Part shown: positions 1-14,200 of the stretch, piece after piece
Layout: each line of letters begins with the position of its first letter
Numbering within the stretch: the stretch's first letter is position 1
Origin: Marchantia polymorpha subsp. ruderalis
Lineage: Eukaryota; Streptophyta; Marchantiopsida; Marchantiales; Marchantiaceae
Direction of reading: 5' to 3'
Length of the DNA stretch: 64,000 bases
NCBI GenBank assembly: GCA_037833965.1
Contig: AP031352.1
Span: 23,788,501 to 23,852,500, forward strand
Notes under the pieces: generated by a model
The model's input: only the letters and a program-made list of their open reading frames with translations
The model's database searches: none
What the model was told of the DNA's origin: nothing
Position numbers and translations under genes: made by a program

Positions 1-640
1 TTATTCAAAGTGCTTGTGTCTCAAATATTTTCTCACACAAACACTCCACTCATCACTATATTGCAAACATTCATCCATACTCAAAAGTATAGTGAAATTC
101 AAACTTATATTAATGAAACAAATCCTCATACAATGAACTCTTAAAATTTGCTTGATAATCTCTTCTCTAACTCTCTATATAACTACTTAAGAAGTTAATG
201 TAGTAATAAATGGTAATTTTTATCCAACTTATTTGTATAAAAATAAATCATAGTAATTTTTTTTATTTGTAATATGTGGCAACATGTTATTTAAATTCTA
301 AAACTTTTAGAAATTTACTAAACCTTAGATTGAGATGACTACATGACATTTGAGATTTTTCAACTTCTAGGCCTCCACTTGACACTAAGTTAAGATTATA
401 CTTAGTTTATCAAATTAAATTTTCATAACTTAGTCAAATCAACAAAACTAATCATGCAGTCAAAATTCTTTATTTTTGAAATATATACTTTTGTAAGAGA
501 CAAAACATAACTTTTAATCTTTTAAAATTTAAAACTTTGCTTATTATTCTGCTAAGTATATACATTATAGCTAAACTTAGTCATCACTAACTAGACTTAG
601 TCATAACTAAGTCTAGTTAGTGATGACTAAGTTATATCTA
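1..640 (-). repeat. Dispersed repeat, inverted copy of the 39.34-39.96 kb element
   Basis: Read on the minus strand, this block resembles 39,340-39,960. Both contain a tatata-type box, a run like gagaagagattatcaagcaa, then a block like gaggatttgtttcattaata, in the same order. The layout (TATA-like box, then a conserved leader) suggests a solo LTR or LTR fragment of a retrotransposon family other than the chromovirus at 34.1 kb. No internal coding region is attached, and I did not fix the exact ends. Confidence 0.5.
574..633. repeat. Perfect 27-bp inverted repeat (hairpin)
   Basis: Positions 574-600 are the exact reverse complement of 607-633, with a 6-base loop (tcataa). The arms begin aacttagtcatc. 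It lies at the edge of the dispersed repeat and could be part of its terminal structure or a MITE remnant. Confidence 0.85.
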
Positions 641-689
641 ACATAACAATGATCATCTCCTTGGTTACTTCTAATACTACTTCATACAT

Positions 690-835
690 ACAAAAAATTG
701 GTGTCACAACTCCCAACTTACACATTCAGCTAGCATACAGATTGCTGACATGACATTATAGATGTTTCACTGTCATCTACTCTAGTCAATCTTGAGTAAT
801 CTCTACTTTAGTTCTAACTCATTAAAGATCATTAC
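690..835 (+). repeat. Degenerate LTR end related to the 34.1 kb chromovirus
   Basis: The blocks attgctgaca, then ctctactttagttctaact, then taaagatcattaca occur in the same order as in the right-hand part of the LTRs ending at 34,454 and 38,464. The match ends at ttaca (831-835), which corresponds to the LTR terminus. No second LTR or internal region follows, so it is a solo or truncated LTR of the same family. Confidence 0.55.
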
Positions 836-3800
836 ATGATGTCATCGGATTTAGTCAAGATGCATCATGTTTTGTTTATTAAAGAGTTGATGGATCAGAT
901 ACTTGCGCACTTGGACAATCATTGCAACACAGACATGTTTGACAAGGCGGAAAGCAAACATCGTGATCGACTTGTTTTCTATGTGCGTGAGCTGGATGTG
1001 AAGATAATTTCCAACAAGCACAACGACATAAAATTGCTTGAATTGACGCTTCATGCATTTGCGTCCACTGTATGATGAATTGACAACAATGTTTCAAATA
1101 CGAAGTCAATTATAAGTAATTTCTTATCATCAAATGAAAGTAAAATGATTCTTGCACTAGCCTTACCAGCTTTTTCTTCAGTTTTTTAACGTTTGAAACA
1201 ATTATCGCCAAGTCATTGTACAAAAAATAGTGAAATTATGATATTGATGCAAAAAATGCCAATTTTTTTCAAAAAATTGCCAAATTTATCTCAATTCCGG
1301 AAAACTTATCATTTGTCAGAGTTTATGAGGCTTGCTTTAAATCAAGAATTCTATGAATAAGGTTTAAATGATATTCAATGCACTATAATAATTTGCATTG
1401 ATTGAAATAAAATTTATACAATAACATCAAGATTAATACATGTGGTTAGTAAAACATCTTGTGTTATGATTAATAATTGGATTGTAATTGTAAGATAATC
1501 CAAGCATAATGAGTTGAAATTTTTTTCAAAAAAATCAATTATTCATGATCATGATGAAGAGTATCTTATTATCTAAAAAATTATATATTATCCAAATGTA
1601 ATGAGAATTATATTTATCAACAAATTTTAAATTCCCAATATCTTTTTGTGGAAGATCATATTTATTTTCAAAAAGTATTGAGACAGAAAATAAAATTTTA
1701 TTACTCTTAAATTGTTAATTATTCAATATTTTAAAAAATTAAATTTTTCTTATTTTAGATAATAGTTTTTTCTACACTATTGAGTAACTATTACATGCAA
1801 AAAAAAATATGATTTAAAGTTCAAAAAATTTCAACATATAAACACATTAGGAATTTCAATTGTGATGACTCCATTATTTTTAATATCTTAAGTATTTGAA
1901 TTACAATATATTAATAATTTACGTCATGAAAAGAGTTGTGGCACATTAATGATAATTGTTTAAGGTTAATATGGTTTTTAATATAAGATCAAAGTCATTG
2001 AATCACACATTATGGAAAGAGAATAATTTTTTTTTGATACAAAATTATTTTTTTTAGAAGCATAATAGTAATTATTTTTATTTCCAACTCAAAGGATTTA
2101 TTTAGTTCCATATAATTCTCAGAAAATCTCAAGTGTAAAATAGAGATGGTAATCTAATTTAATTATATTACAGATGATTAGACAAAAGCATCTTTTGATT
2201 TGATCAAAATTAAAGTTCGTTATGCAAATAGGTTCGAGTATTATTGTCATGGTAAGAGTAATCTAGATAGAATGATATGCATATAATATTTTATTCAGAT
2301 AAAAATCACATGACGAGATTCTTTCGTCATAAAAAAGCATCCATGTGTATTATTCTTAAAGATAGCTTTATATGTATTTTTTTTTGGAGAAATGTTATTC
2401 ATTTATTATGTAAAAGATTTACATGCATGAAGTGGATAGATTCCAATTCAATCTCCAAGGCTATGTTTTCAAATTAAGAAGTTTTTACATGCTCATATAT
2501 TTTAGATCATGTACCCTTTGTGAATAATGTTCTACTGAAAATTTTTCCAGGAGTCATGGATAATAATTTTCTTCTTCATCAAACACATGGTATTCTTGAA
2601 TCAAATATGTGTATTTATAAACTGATCGATGAAAATGTAAAGCAATGTAAACTCAATCATTTCATGCCATTATAAAACATCAAATCAGAATGGTATCATT
2701 GTAACTAAAATTTGTCATCAAAATCTGCACTATCACATGGAGCAATGTTAAACAAACTCTAACTGAATAACATGTGTGTTAAAACAAGAATAGAAAAAAG
2801 GAAAAGTAAAAAAGACTCAAGAACAACCTTTGAACCAACTTACCGCAATTGTGATTAATATAGTCCACAGAGTGGTTTGTTCAATAATTATTATTATTTT
2901 CTAACATAGTGCATTCTCAAGATTCTTTTGAGCTATTTTCATAATGTATCCTCAAGGTATATTTTATATTTTATTACTTTTGTAAGCTGTATCGGATTCA
3001 CTAATGAGGAGTATTTTCATCTCTAACCTCTCTTTTATGTGAAGAGATTAAATGAATATAAAAAAACGATGAATACAAAGAGTAAACCAGAGACTAAGCC
3101 CCGTGTTGAGAACCCCTTCTATCTTGTAATGATAGAAGGGCGTTTTCTCTTAAGTGTACACTAATTAATGAACAGAGTCTAACTGAATCTCTAAAATTCA
3201 CCCAGGACGTAATACGTGCCATGCGCTGAGTTCTTTTGGCCTTCACTTTATTCGTACCATGTTCATCCCTCTGTCATTGGACCACTTTTGGTGACCGAAC
3301 CCTACATCTGAAATTTTAATGCTTCTGTTATTAACAGGTGTGTGGATCCGATTTCCTGAGCCATCAGGGCGAGGGTGCACTTTGTATATATACCCTTTTC
3401 GCTTCTTACCTCATGTGATTATCGTGATCGAGCGAGCAAAGAGTGAAGTAATGTAATGGGCTTGTTCGCAGCTTATAATAAATGCTTAATTGATGGGATT
3501 ATTACACACTTTACTAAAATCGTATTCTACACGATAACAAAAAATTATGACATTTACATGTCTTGATATATTGAATTTATGTTACATCTGTAATCATAAT
3601 ATGAATAATGCTTTAAGAGGATTTTCTTATAATTGTTACCTTTTCTTTACAGGTAAAATAACTGTTTACGTCTATAAAAAGAAATTATAATTAAAAAAAT
3701 AGATAACGTTATATTGATTTTTCAATAACAGTTGTCTAGGAGTGAAAATTGTCGGAGTCAAACTTAAATACACACTCAGATAATATCTTGAAGAGGGCAG

Positions 3801-5288
3801 CGCGTCTCCACAACACAACCAAGAATGAGGGTATAATAAGACAAATACTGCACTGTAGTTACGAGACCGGAGGTGTGCTCCACGGACGTACGAGACTGTT
3901 CCACAGTTGTGAGGACTGTTAGTTCAAGGGCTCAGAGAAAATGATTTGAAAGTCGTATGTGCAAGGAGCGTCTTAGCCTAAGACGCTCCTAAGACCTAAG
4001 ACCTAAGACTCTTAGGACAACTACTGCCACGTGGCGGTGGATTTAAATTGAATCTTCCCATGCTCGATGGACGGTCACGATCGAACCTGAGTCGCACACA
4101 GTTTAAAATGGCGCGGGCTTGGTACAATCGCTTAAATCTCGCGATAGTATCACCATTCTCCTCGTAAAAGGTCTCAACGTTGCGTGAGTACTTCCCTCTC
4201 TCATTTGCATTCCGCTATTCTTTCGACGGCTGCAGTCTCCTATGTGGTCCACATGGTTCTAAGGTGGAGTCTCATACCATTACACTGGGACGTGATGCGC
4301 TATCATAATAAGCATCAGTTACATCTCTGTGTGCAATCTCGTATTCATTTGACTTGGTTTCTATCTGGGCAACAATTTGTCAAGCTGTGTTTAAATCTTT
4401 CAATATTTAATTTTCAGTACTTTTCTTTTTTGAAGAATATTGTAACAAATCTTTGATAGATGTACCGATACATTCGAAGGGTAATATCCTGTCCACGTGT
4501 TGCCAAACTCTGATCTCTTGGGTTTAATGGACAAAACCGGACTGAGATCATTTTGTAAAAGTGAGGCTTGGTTGAAAGTATCCAAATGTTGATTTTATGG
4601 TCTGTTACTGTACATCTCCCCTTCATTTGAAATATTCTCAATTCACTGATTACTCAGTGCAGCATTTAGACCTCGGCGAACTAGATGTATGGCATCCATT
4701 TTCAGTCATTTCCACAAAGATAAACAGTGAGAAGAGTTTAAATGTATATATTATTATGACCTCTATCATAAGAGTAGCAGATCGAACCAAACTAAGCATA
4801 TAAATGACTTCAAGATGTTGTAGATTTTTAATCTTAACGTTGTCAGAACTGGCTGGTACATCAGTCTCCTGATTTGTGACCATAGTCAGTGAAATGAAAT
4901 ATGAATCACAATCCAAAGTTGCCTCGATCTTCTAAAATATACAGTAAACTGATCTCCTTGCTGAAAGATTCTTGAATTGAGGTGAAATCATCGAACAATG
5001 TTTCTCAGGGTTCAAAATATAGATTATATTGATAGGAAGAATCGGTGATTATAAAGAAGAAAGCAGAGTATCTGAAATTAGATTTACGTGAGCAAGGTTA
5101 ACCGGTGTTGCTGCTGGTGTTCTGTCAAAGTAGTCATATGTGCAACCTGTATGCTTCTCTTGTTTAGTCTTTATTCTCTTACTTGAATGATACAAGTTGA
5201 GTTCCATAGTAGTCATGTCTTCTGAAGATTGTCGTATTGTGGTAGATTCCGATTATAAAAAATTGAGATTGCAGGTGTTCTTGCTGAG
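836..5288. other. AT-rich intergenic DNA with no supported gene
   Basis: Only short unsupported reading frames occur here. A frame at 836-1075 has no recognisable motif and starts exactly at the LTR remnant boundary. From about 3,090 to 4,190 the base composition is more balanced and small palindromes occur. 4,190-5,288 is the upstream flank of MSH5 and could hold its promoter and leader. I see no clear TATA box or other definite signal. Confidence 0.5.
3965..3989. repeat. 12-bp palindrome followed by short ctaagac repeats
   Basis: ggagcgtcttag and ctaagacgctcc are exact reverse complements around a single c. They are followed directly by several ctaagac units up to about 4,017. Its function is unknown. 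It may be the end of a small DNA transposon. Confidence 0.6.
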
Positions 5289-8200
5289 ATGAAGACCTGG
5301 GCATCCTTCATGTCGAAGACACATACACCTGTCGAGTTGAAAAACATTGATTCTTTATCAAGAAATGCCTCTACTATTCAATCGAGAAGTTGTTCAAATG
5401 AGCTTGAAGTTGGTACGAAGAATGCAAATTGTGACATGAAATTAGAAAGAAGTGGAGATGACAATTCCGACGATGTTTCGGAATCCGACAAGGTGACGAA
5501 TTTTAATTCAATTTGTTCTCTTCACAAATTTATGGCCCTGATACTTCACAAGCTCCATTTGTTTCTGAAAGTGTAGGAACTCGCTTAAATGAGTAAGTTT
5601 AATTGATGTATACTAAATCTCAAGTTGTAGATTCCAGATTTGTACTGCATATGTATGCCATTTTCACCACGGGCTCAAAAACCATAATTTTATTCATTAT
5701 GTTGACGGCTTTTTACATCTCAGATTTATATGGCATGCATCATGCAAGGCCGAAGGTATGTACTTTTAACAGAAATTTGTTCCCAGCTATTTTCTTTGCC
5801 ATTGTGGATGCAACTGAATTCTTTTTCCAAATCGAAGCAAGGTAGCAAGATCTAGACCTTGATTCTACTCAGAAGTTCCCCTCAATGACTTCATGTACAG
5901 AGTTGGTGTTGCCTACTTCAATACAAGTAGTAGCGAAATGTTCGTCATGGATGTTTGCGAAGAAGATTGGGAGCTTCCTACAATCCAGCTAGGTAAAAGT
6001 GGGAAAATAAGAAAAGAATTGCTTTTTATTCTTAACAATTTATAAATTTACAAAATCTAAAGAGGAATTACTAGATGCTTGAAATATTATTGTTCTCTAT
6101 ATGGGATAATGTGATTCGTTCTATTGCAACTCAGTATAAGCAGTAATATGCGCAATAAATCTATATTTACGACACGCCATAGTCACATGAAAATACATAC
6201 TGAGGTTATCGACATCTAAAATACCAGCTTAGAATTTCCGGGCAGATATGAACCATAGAGGTGATATTCGAGCAAGATTGGGGATACTTCAACCAAGAAA
6301 TGACATTTGTTGAGATTTTGCCCTTTCTTTGGTCTGATTGTGAGTTCTACTCGTATGTGTCAGTCAAGTACCAAATTCAGCCAACGGTAATTTTTACTAG
6401 CACGAAAATGGATGACCAATTCGTAAAATGTCTCCAGGAAAAATGTAAGTATAGTATTTTGCTTCATATCGCTATGTTTGCTTTGGGCAATGAGAGCAGA
6501 AATACAGAATTCGAACGTCCTATCATCTGGGAGACTAAAATCCTTTTTCTCACAAGACAGACTTTGTCTACATTCATATACTAATATGTCTATCCAGTTA
6601 TGGTCAAGATATTACCTTAAGTTTGCTAAGTTTGTGCAGTTCATGATGACATTGAAGCCCCACAAGTCAAACTTGTCAAAAGCTCGATGTTCAGTTATCA
6701 TCAAGCTAAACACAGGTATAATGTACCCATGGATTGAATTCTCACTCATTGCGAAATAAATGGAAAGTTTTCTTTAAACGATCTCCTAGTGGACGGTTTA
6801 GATTAAATGGTTTAAGTATCTGCTGCTGTAGATATTGCTGAATTTTCCAAAACATTCATCTGCAATATTAGAGCAATTTCTCTAGACAGCCAAACTCTTC
6901 TCACTCCTGTAGACACAATGCTGGATGTACGAGTGTGACTACATTGATCGCGTGTTTAATTTCAAGGCTGATGTTCAGAAGAATGACTGTTCCAATGAGC
7001 AAACATTATATTTCCATAGAATGTAATGTAAGGAAACCGAGGAAGAACATCTGAACTATGAAAAGTGTTCAAATATCAATAACTGGACCTGTGTTTTCTA
7101 AGGCATATTAACGAAGTTGAATATAATTTGATGTAAGATAGCTCAGGTTGCTTCTGACCTTCAGACTTGTATTTAACGGCTGACTCCAGACTGGAGTATC
7201 TCCAAGTAAGAGGCGTACGGAGCGACTTAAATCAGAAAGAAAGAGTACATGTTGTAAGTCTGAAATCCACAAACGAAAGTGATTCAGGTCCATTTAAAAT
7301 GTTGAAAGTGGATTTCAAGCGTCCTTGCCAGAAAGTTGGTCCGCAAATATATGCTTAAAGTGGAAAAAAATAAGTATTAAGAAAATACTTATTTTTCCCA
7401 CTTGAAGTATCAATTTGAGGAGCAACTTTCTGTTCGTCGGGCAGTCGGAAGTGGCATAGATACTATGATCTTTACACACTTTTGATTGCATGCAGTTGAA
7501 CTCGATGATAAACTTTGGAAGTGAAATGCAAGTCCGAGCTTCTGGAGGCTTACTTGCGATACTACAACAAGAAATGCTTGATAATCACGGTGCAATCGAC
7601 GGTGAATATACACAGATAAAAAGCATATTGGAGCTTTCTCTGTATCCAACACGTATTTTAACATGATCTGCTTTGACATTCGGACAGGCTGCCTTTTGTA
7701 TGATGGTCTCACATTCTTGCTTGGCTGGCCAACTTTTGGAATGTTGTCATTTGCATTACCTTCCTGAGTCTAAGTCAAGACATCAGTGGCATAGAATATC
7801 TATCAGTGTGGTGGACTTGTGTGGTATGCATGCATCCCCATGATTGAATTGAAGGTTGGTCAAGCATGAGTAAGTTGAAGGTTCCAATTCCAGTAAGATG
7901 ATATGTTAAGATCTTAATTTTCCTCATGAATTACTCACAACTTCTGAAGAAAGGGATTTCTGCACGTGGATGCAATCACACATGATGCTCTACAAATATT
8001 TCAGATAGATAAGCATGCCAGTTTAATGGGTATCGGAAAAACCAAGGAAGGGTATGTACTCATGATAATTGTGAATAAATTCTGTAGATGGATTTTGATA
8101 TCATTTATAATGAAATGAATGCCCATTTCTTGTACAATTGTCGAACGCTTGTACAAGAAAATTGAATTGGTTCTAACACAACACATACTCATGACTCCAG

Positions 8201-11200
8201 GTTTTCGGTCTTCGGTATGTTGAATAAGGTGAGGAGTTGTGTCATCGCCAATTACTGCTAGAATTTGTGAATCTAGGTGGTGGTTATCTAACTATCCGTC
8301 TTGTGTATGTTGGCGTTCAGTGCGTAACCGTTATGGGCAGGCGGCTTCTAAGGTAAGAGCTCAGATTTTCGTCGGTAAGGATTGCAGCCCGTTTCTTAGC
8401 TGTCTAGATAGGTCTGGACAGAGCAGCTTATTCGACTCTCTCGAAAGTCCATGACAAGTGAACATGAGTGAATTTGTAGTTAAAAAACTGCTCAGATAAG
8501 ATTCTTCTGGCTGCAAAGACATTTTACTCACATATCTTCATGTCTTTTGATCTGTATTCGTCTAAATTATGGCACAATCCGTGGTTTTATGCAGGCTTTG
8601 GTTTCTCAGACCTATTCTTGATATGAATGTCATTAACGATCGTCTTGATACTGTATCTATTTTATATTGCACTAAGTTATCATTTCAGGAAAGTAAGATG
8701 CCCCAAGTCTAGGAATAGAACCTTTTGGAAACCCTTAACTTCAAGAACTGTTCAAGATACAAATCTTAAAAGCAGCTACAGATATGACTGAGGCATTACA
8801 AGATTCATTACGACATGTAAAAGATATTCCTCGGCTGATCAAGGTGTGATTCAACTTTCAATTTGAGATGTACATGCATGGACGAGTTACATGAAACTAG
8901 ATAAGTCAGACCCACTCATCTAAAGAACATTATTGCATATTTTGGTCAAAACTTACTGACAGTCACAAACCGTTGGAGTTTGTTCCCACTGTCCCGTGTG
9001 CTTGTAACCAATAATTCAATCATCTAGTTAAATCAATGTATTGTGCGTCATTCCCAACTTGACATTTACTTTGATAGTTTCCATGACTTTACTACTTCTG
9101 TAGAAGAACTCCGGCACAACATCAGAAGTCCAGAACTTGATAAACTGATACCTTCCCTAACAAGGAGGATTCTTAACTCTTACTGTAAACAACTGTAACA
9201 GAAAATATTTTCTTCTAACTCGCTTCAAACAACAAGTGGGTGGTATGCTCTTGTAGAGGTAACTGTCCAGTTTTCTCGTCTTGTCCTCTAATCTTCCATC
9301 ATTTACTAAAAACGGATCTTGAAAAAGAATTGTACTTATTACTGATGGTGAAATAGAGTGTAGGTGCACTATGGCAAATCAGGGGGATATTTGAAGTTGA
9401 AACTTCACAGCGGCATGACCATCAAATAGAATTCACGCAACTTCACATAGTTGGAAAGGTGTTTCTCAGATATTTTCATAAGGCCTCATTGAACATGCTG
9501 CTAATCAAGGAGCTTGCTGCAAGTCTAGTTGAACGATTGTGAAATTTTACATAGTTGTTGAACATTATTCTCTTCATTGACTTCCTCTCTCCTTGTAGCA
9601 GGTGTTTTCAGCGATTGGTGATGACCTGGCCCATGTGGGCCATCTTGTAAGCAGCATCTATCACTCCAGCCATTCATCTGTACACTTTCATAGAACTGTA
9701 TTAAAGATATGTATTGCGCGAGTAATAAAAAGTACATTTAGTTCTATATACGGCATCCGAATCCGCAGAACATTGTGAGATAGTTTTCATCAATTTCGAT
9801 TTTCAGAACAAACTATATACTAGAATTTTGAACCCAAACTGGAAATGTCTGCCATTAATATGGTTGATATCTTTAATATTAGTACATCTTCTATCAACTA
9901 CGCTTGCGGTAGAAATTGCACAAAGTTGTTAACAGCCTATATATGTCGCTGTTTATATCAGTAGCAACGGCGCTTAAGGCAAGGCTGCGTTGGCGCTGGA
10001 AATATGAGAGGATAGGATCCGGGATGAGTCCGGGAGCCTGGCTAGGGGTGGGAAGGAAATTACACAATTTTGTTGAAAATGGGACATTCCCGCAAGAGCA
10101 ATGCATTTTCATCGACAAATTTCTTCTCTGAATTTTTTGGCTGCCAAATCAAGCTGACGAGATATTGAAGACTTTTGATCTCCGATCTTGAGTAATTTCT
10201 CAGTTGTAAAGATGGAATTTAACCTCTCTATATTTCAATTGCAGATTACTGGAGTTCTAGATTTTGATCAATCTTGTGGTGAGAACCTTGAAACTATTGT
10301 CGCCTATGGTTTATGTGAGGAGGTAAGTACCACCATGCATATGCTTGGAGAAGTTTAGATTCCAATGATCAATCTCATGAGCGATTTGAATGGGGATGTT
10401 CAAAATTTCCTTTGCATACTAAGAATAGACAAAGCACACAGGTCAGAAGCCTAAACTTATCAATGTGATATTACTTACACACATTTTATTATGTAAATTA
10501 TTTTTATACGGAGATGACTTACAATATGTAAAAAATTTCGTCATACACATACTAGAGATACATATGAAATCTTTCACTTTAGCCAAACCTTGTGATGGAA
10601 CTCGTTCAGAGAATTCATTGTTGATGGTTCACGTTGAAAAGTGAGAGACAATATAGAAATTCCAGTTATTATTTTTCATTTTTCATTTTTGAATAAAAAT
10701 TAACTTAAATTACATGCAAGAAGAGAAGATAGATAAGATAAGATGGATCCACGTTTTCCACCCTTAAATTTTTTTCTTAATTAAACTATCATGTTTCGGA
10801 AATGTTTGCTCCAGCTTGACAAGCTCAAGACACTTTATAAAGGTTTACCAGATTTCCTCAACAAGGTATGAGCATAACTTCTCGCTTAGATTAAATACTA
10901 TACAATAAATATTATTCAAATATATTAAAACCATTAAATTCAAAGTAAAAATTATTATAATGAATCATTATGCATTGTATTTTTTAGAGACAATATCACC
11001 ACATGGATTACAAGATTCTTTCTGAAAATTAATATTACATTTCGATGTGATACATTTTAATAGCCCGAAGTTCATCTCCTACTTTTTTTGGAGTTGTCGT
11101 TGTTGTTCGTCTTATCAAAATAAAAGGTCACAATACCTTGCTTCACTTCAATTTTTAGTTCTTCTCCATGTCTTTTCACATAAACATAACAATCCGAATT

Positions 11201-14200
11201 TTCTATATCCTTCCTTGTGATGCTGGATTTGTGAAGGTTACCGATCTAGAGATGAAAAATATATCCGAAGACATAAGCGAATATCAAGTGTCTACCGTTT
11301 ACGTTCCTCAAGTAGGTTAGTGAGAACTGAGCTTGCATGGTTATCTATTTTTAGAGCAATTGTTGAACATGTGAGTGATTGGTCAAGTTTTTATCTCTGT
11401 GGATATTAAAAATGAGAATCTAGAAGTTTCCATCATATTTGATATCGGAATGCTCAATAATGAAAAGTGCGTCCTCAGTTTGGGGTTGGACTGAATTCGA
11501 CGACAACTAACGTGGATCGTAGACACATTGTCTTACTATCAAAAGATATACACAGTATGTACGACGCGCTTGTCTAGGAAGGGATACTGAAAGTGTAGTT
11601 GGTCTCAATAAAAATCTCAGCACAAGGGAATTTTGTTAATTTGTTCATTCACATTCATAACAGTGCAACGAGACTCTATTTATTTCTTTCCCTACACTTC
11701 GTAAACACTCTAGCCTTTGATGATTGACAGGGTATTTCTTGCGCTTAATGGGGAACCTAGAAGAAAGTGTGGCAGAGCGCTTTCCTTATCTTGAACTTGC
11801 AGTAAGCATTCATTGATGTCTGTTTTTGTTGAAATCTAGAATCGTAGAATGATGATGTTTTTGCAGTAAGCATTCATGGTTTTTTTTTTTTTTTGTTGCT
11901 ATAGGACTCTCTATGTAACAAATAGTACCTTTTTCCAATCATCAACATTTCAGACAGAAATAATCATCCTCGAGAATAATAATCAGTTGACAGTGTTTGT
12001 AGTCACTGATTTATAGATTGCAATATCATCAGTTTGTAGCAGAGACAGCGGAAGGGAAGGAATGTTTTTATCGAACACATAGAACTTTGGAACTTGACAA
12101 GGTTCTTGGCGATCTATATCACAAGATCTTAGGTATGAATTGTTTCTTACCTTGAACTCTAGGTTAAGAAGCCAAATTGGTTAGATGAACATTGCAACAA
12201 CGACAAATTCTTTCCACTGTTGTCAAGTTCCAGGTTCTTGTGGATCGGACTTTGCATGATCTAAAAGTTGGAGGAGGTGCTACCCTACCTTCTTATTAAG
12301 CGGAACATGAATAAGAATTATATTATATCCAAAAGATCGTTTAACTCTAACCTTTACTTTCCAGATATGGAAAGGGCCATTCTGAGAAACCTGGCAGCAA
12401 ACATTGAAGAATATACTCAAACACTGGAAAGTGCCGCCAAAGTTGCAGCTGAGATTGATTGGTAAGCTGATTATAAGTTGTCAGATCTAATAAGAAAATG
12501 TCATATCCTATCTATTGTGTCAGGAAGGTGTTTTTTCCCATCAACCTTGCATGTAAAGACACGTAAATCAAACAGGATATATAAGTGCTGATAATATTCA
12601 TCTTCGAAAGTAACAAGGTTTTGAAAAGAGCACGTGCAGTGTTACTGCCTTGGCCATTGCTGCTCGAGATTATGGATACGTAAGACCCGACCTAAGAGAA
12701 GACGATGTTCTAATCATCGAAAACGGAAGGTAAGATTCTGAAAGAGTAACCATCGACATAATATGATAACGAAAAAAATGGGTAGCGTGGTGTTGTATTG
12801 ATGACGTAATCAAGTTGAGTATTAGTGTCCAAATTCGATTAAGCCTCTTTCCGACAATATCTACTTCCAAGACTAGCTTGCAGAAAACTTAATTTTTAGT
12901 ACTACAGGCATGTTCTACAAGAAATGACTGCGAACAGATATGTTCCAAATGATACACACATAACTAAGGAAGGTATGGAACGTTTGATTTACTCTTCATT
13001 CATCTTCAATTTATTTTTAACTTGCTACTTGAAGGTTTTTATTTCTGAAAACCAGTGCATACATAGATCAGAAAATAATTTGGAATTTATCTACTTTCAT
13101 CCACCATGAAAACTAGAAATATGACATCCAAACAACTACATTTTCATATAACAGGCCGAATCAACATCGTGACCGGACCAAATTATTCTGGAAAAAGTAT
13201 ATACGCGAAACAGGTCATTCTCATCTTGCCTGCTGTTTACCGCTTTTACCTAGTGGTAACGAAATATTGACGGAAAACGAAGACGGAAGATTGATGTTAT
13301 CTCAACTAATCCTGAAGCCTATTTTATAGGTGGCGTTGATCACATTCCTTGCTCACATTGGGAGCTTTGTGCCGGCTGATAAAGCCATTATAGGCATTCA
13401 AGACAGGTTCGGTTTACATAACAACACATTTTTTATCCTCCTCTAATTTATGAGACTTGAACTATATATATTGATCTGCATATTATCAATTTTGTAGTGA
13501 TACCTTATAATACTTCTTGATCTTGCGTGCAGGATCTTTACAAGAGTTGCGAGTAAAGAAACTGTGGGAATCTCTCAATCTTCCTTTATGATAGATTTAA
13601 ACCAAATTTCAGTTATGCTCAGGTAACACTTTGTCAAACACATAAGCACTAATGAAATCATATTCATTAATAGAAAAATTACTTTTGAAATTTTGGGGGC
13701 GATGAGATTCATCCTTTATCATATGTTTTCAAATATTGGGAAAAAATAAGGAAAACCAGTGCACTGAAATCATATCTTACTTCAGTATTATATCATTTGA
13801 GTCTAACGACATTCCATTCGCGACCGAACTTTCAATTATTCAGACACTCTACTTCCAGATCTTTATGTCTCATTGATGAGTTCGGAAAGGGTACATTGAC
13901 TTCAGGTCAGTTATTTCAACCAACGGTTATTCACCTACAGAGAAAAATACTATTTTTTTATACCAGTAACGATTTTAAAAATAACGTATTTTTTTTTCAA
14001 ACAAATACATAGTCTGTATTTGATTCTTGGAACCAGCCTCTTCAAACCCAGTTTCTTTGTGAATTTGTGTGACTTATTTTCCAAAGTAAAGTTTACATGA
14101 CGGAAATCAAATTAGTTTTTTTAATCTGTCACTGATGCTTCAACATAAAATGTGTGAATTGATATTTTGACAGATGGTATAGGACTTTTGTGCGCTACTC

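Noticed and set aside
5601-5860. Hydrophobic frame overlapping MSH5 exon 2 (5,603-5,845)
   Set aside because: It reads through an intron in the wrong frame. The true exon is 5,724-5,755 with [11 protein letters not shown].
6261-6344. Possible larger MSH5 exon starting before 6,364
   Set aside because: Alignment to plant MSH5 leaves no room for the extra residues, and the acceptor at 6,363 gives the right phase and the motif VKYQ.
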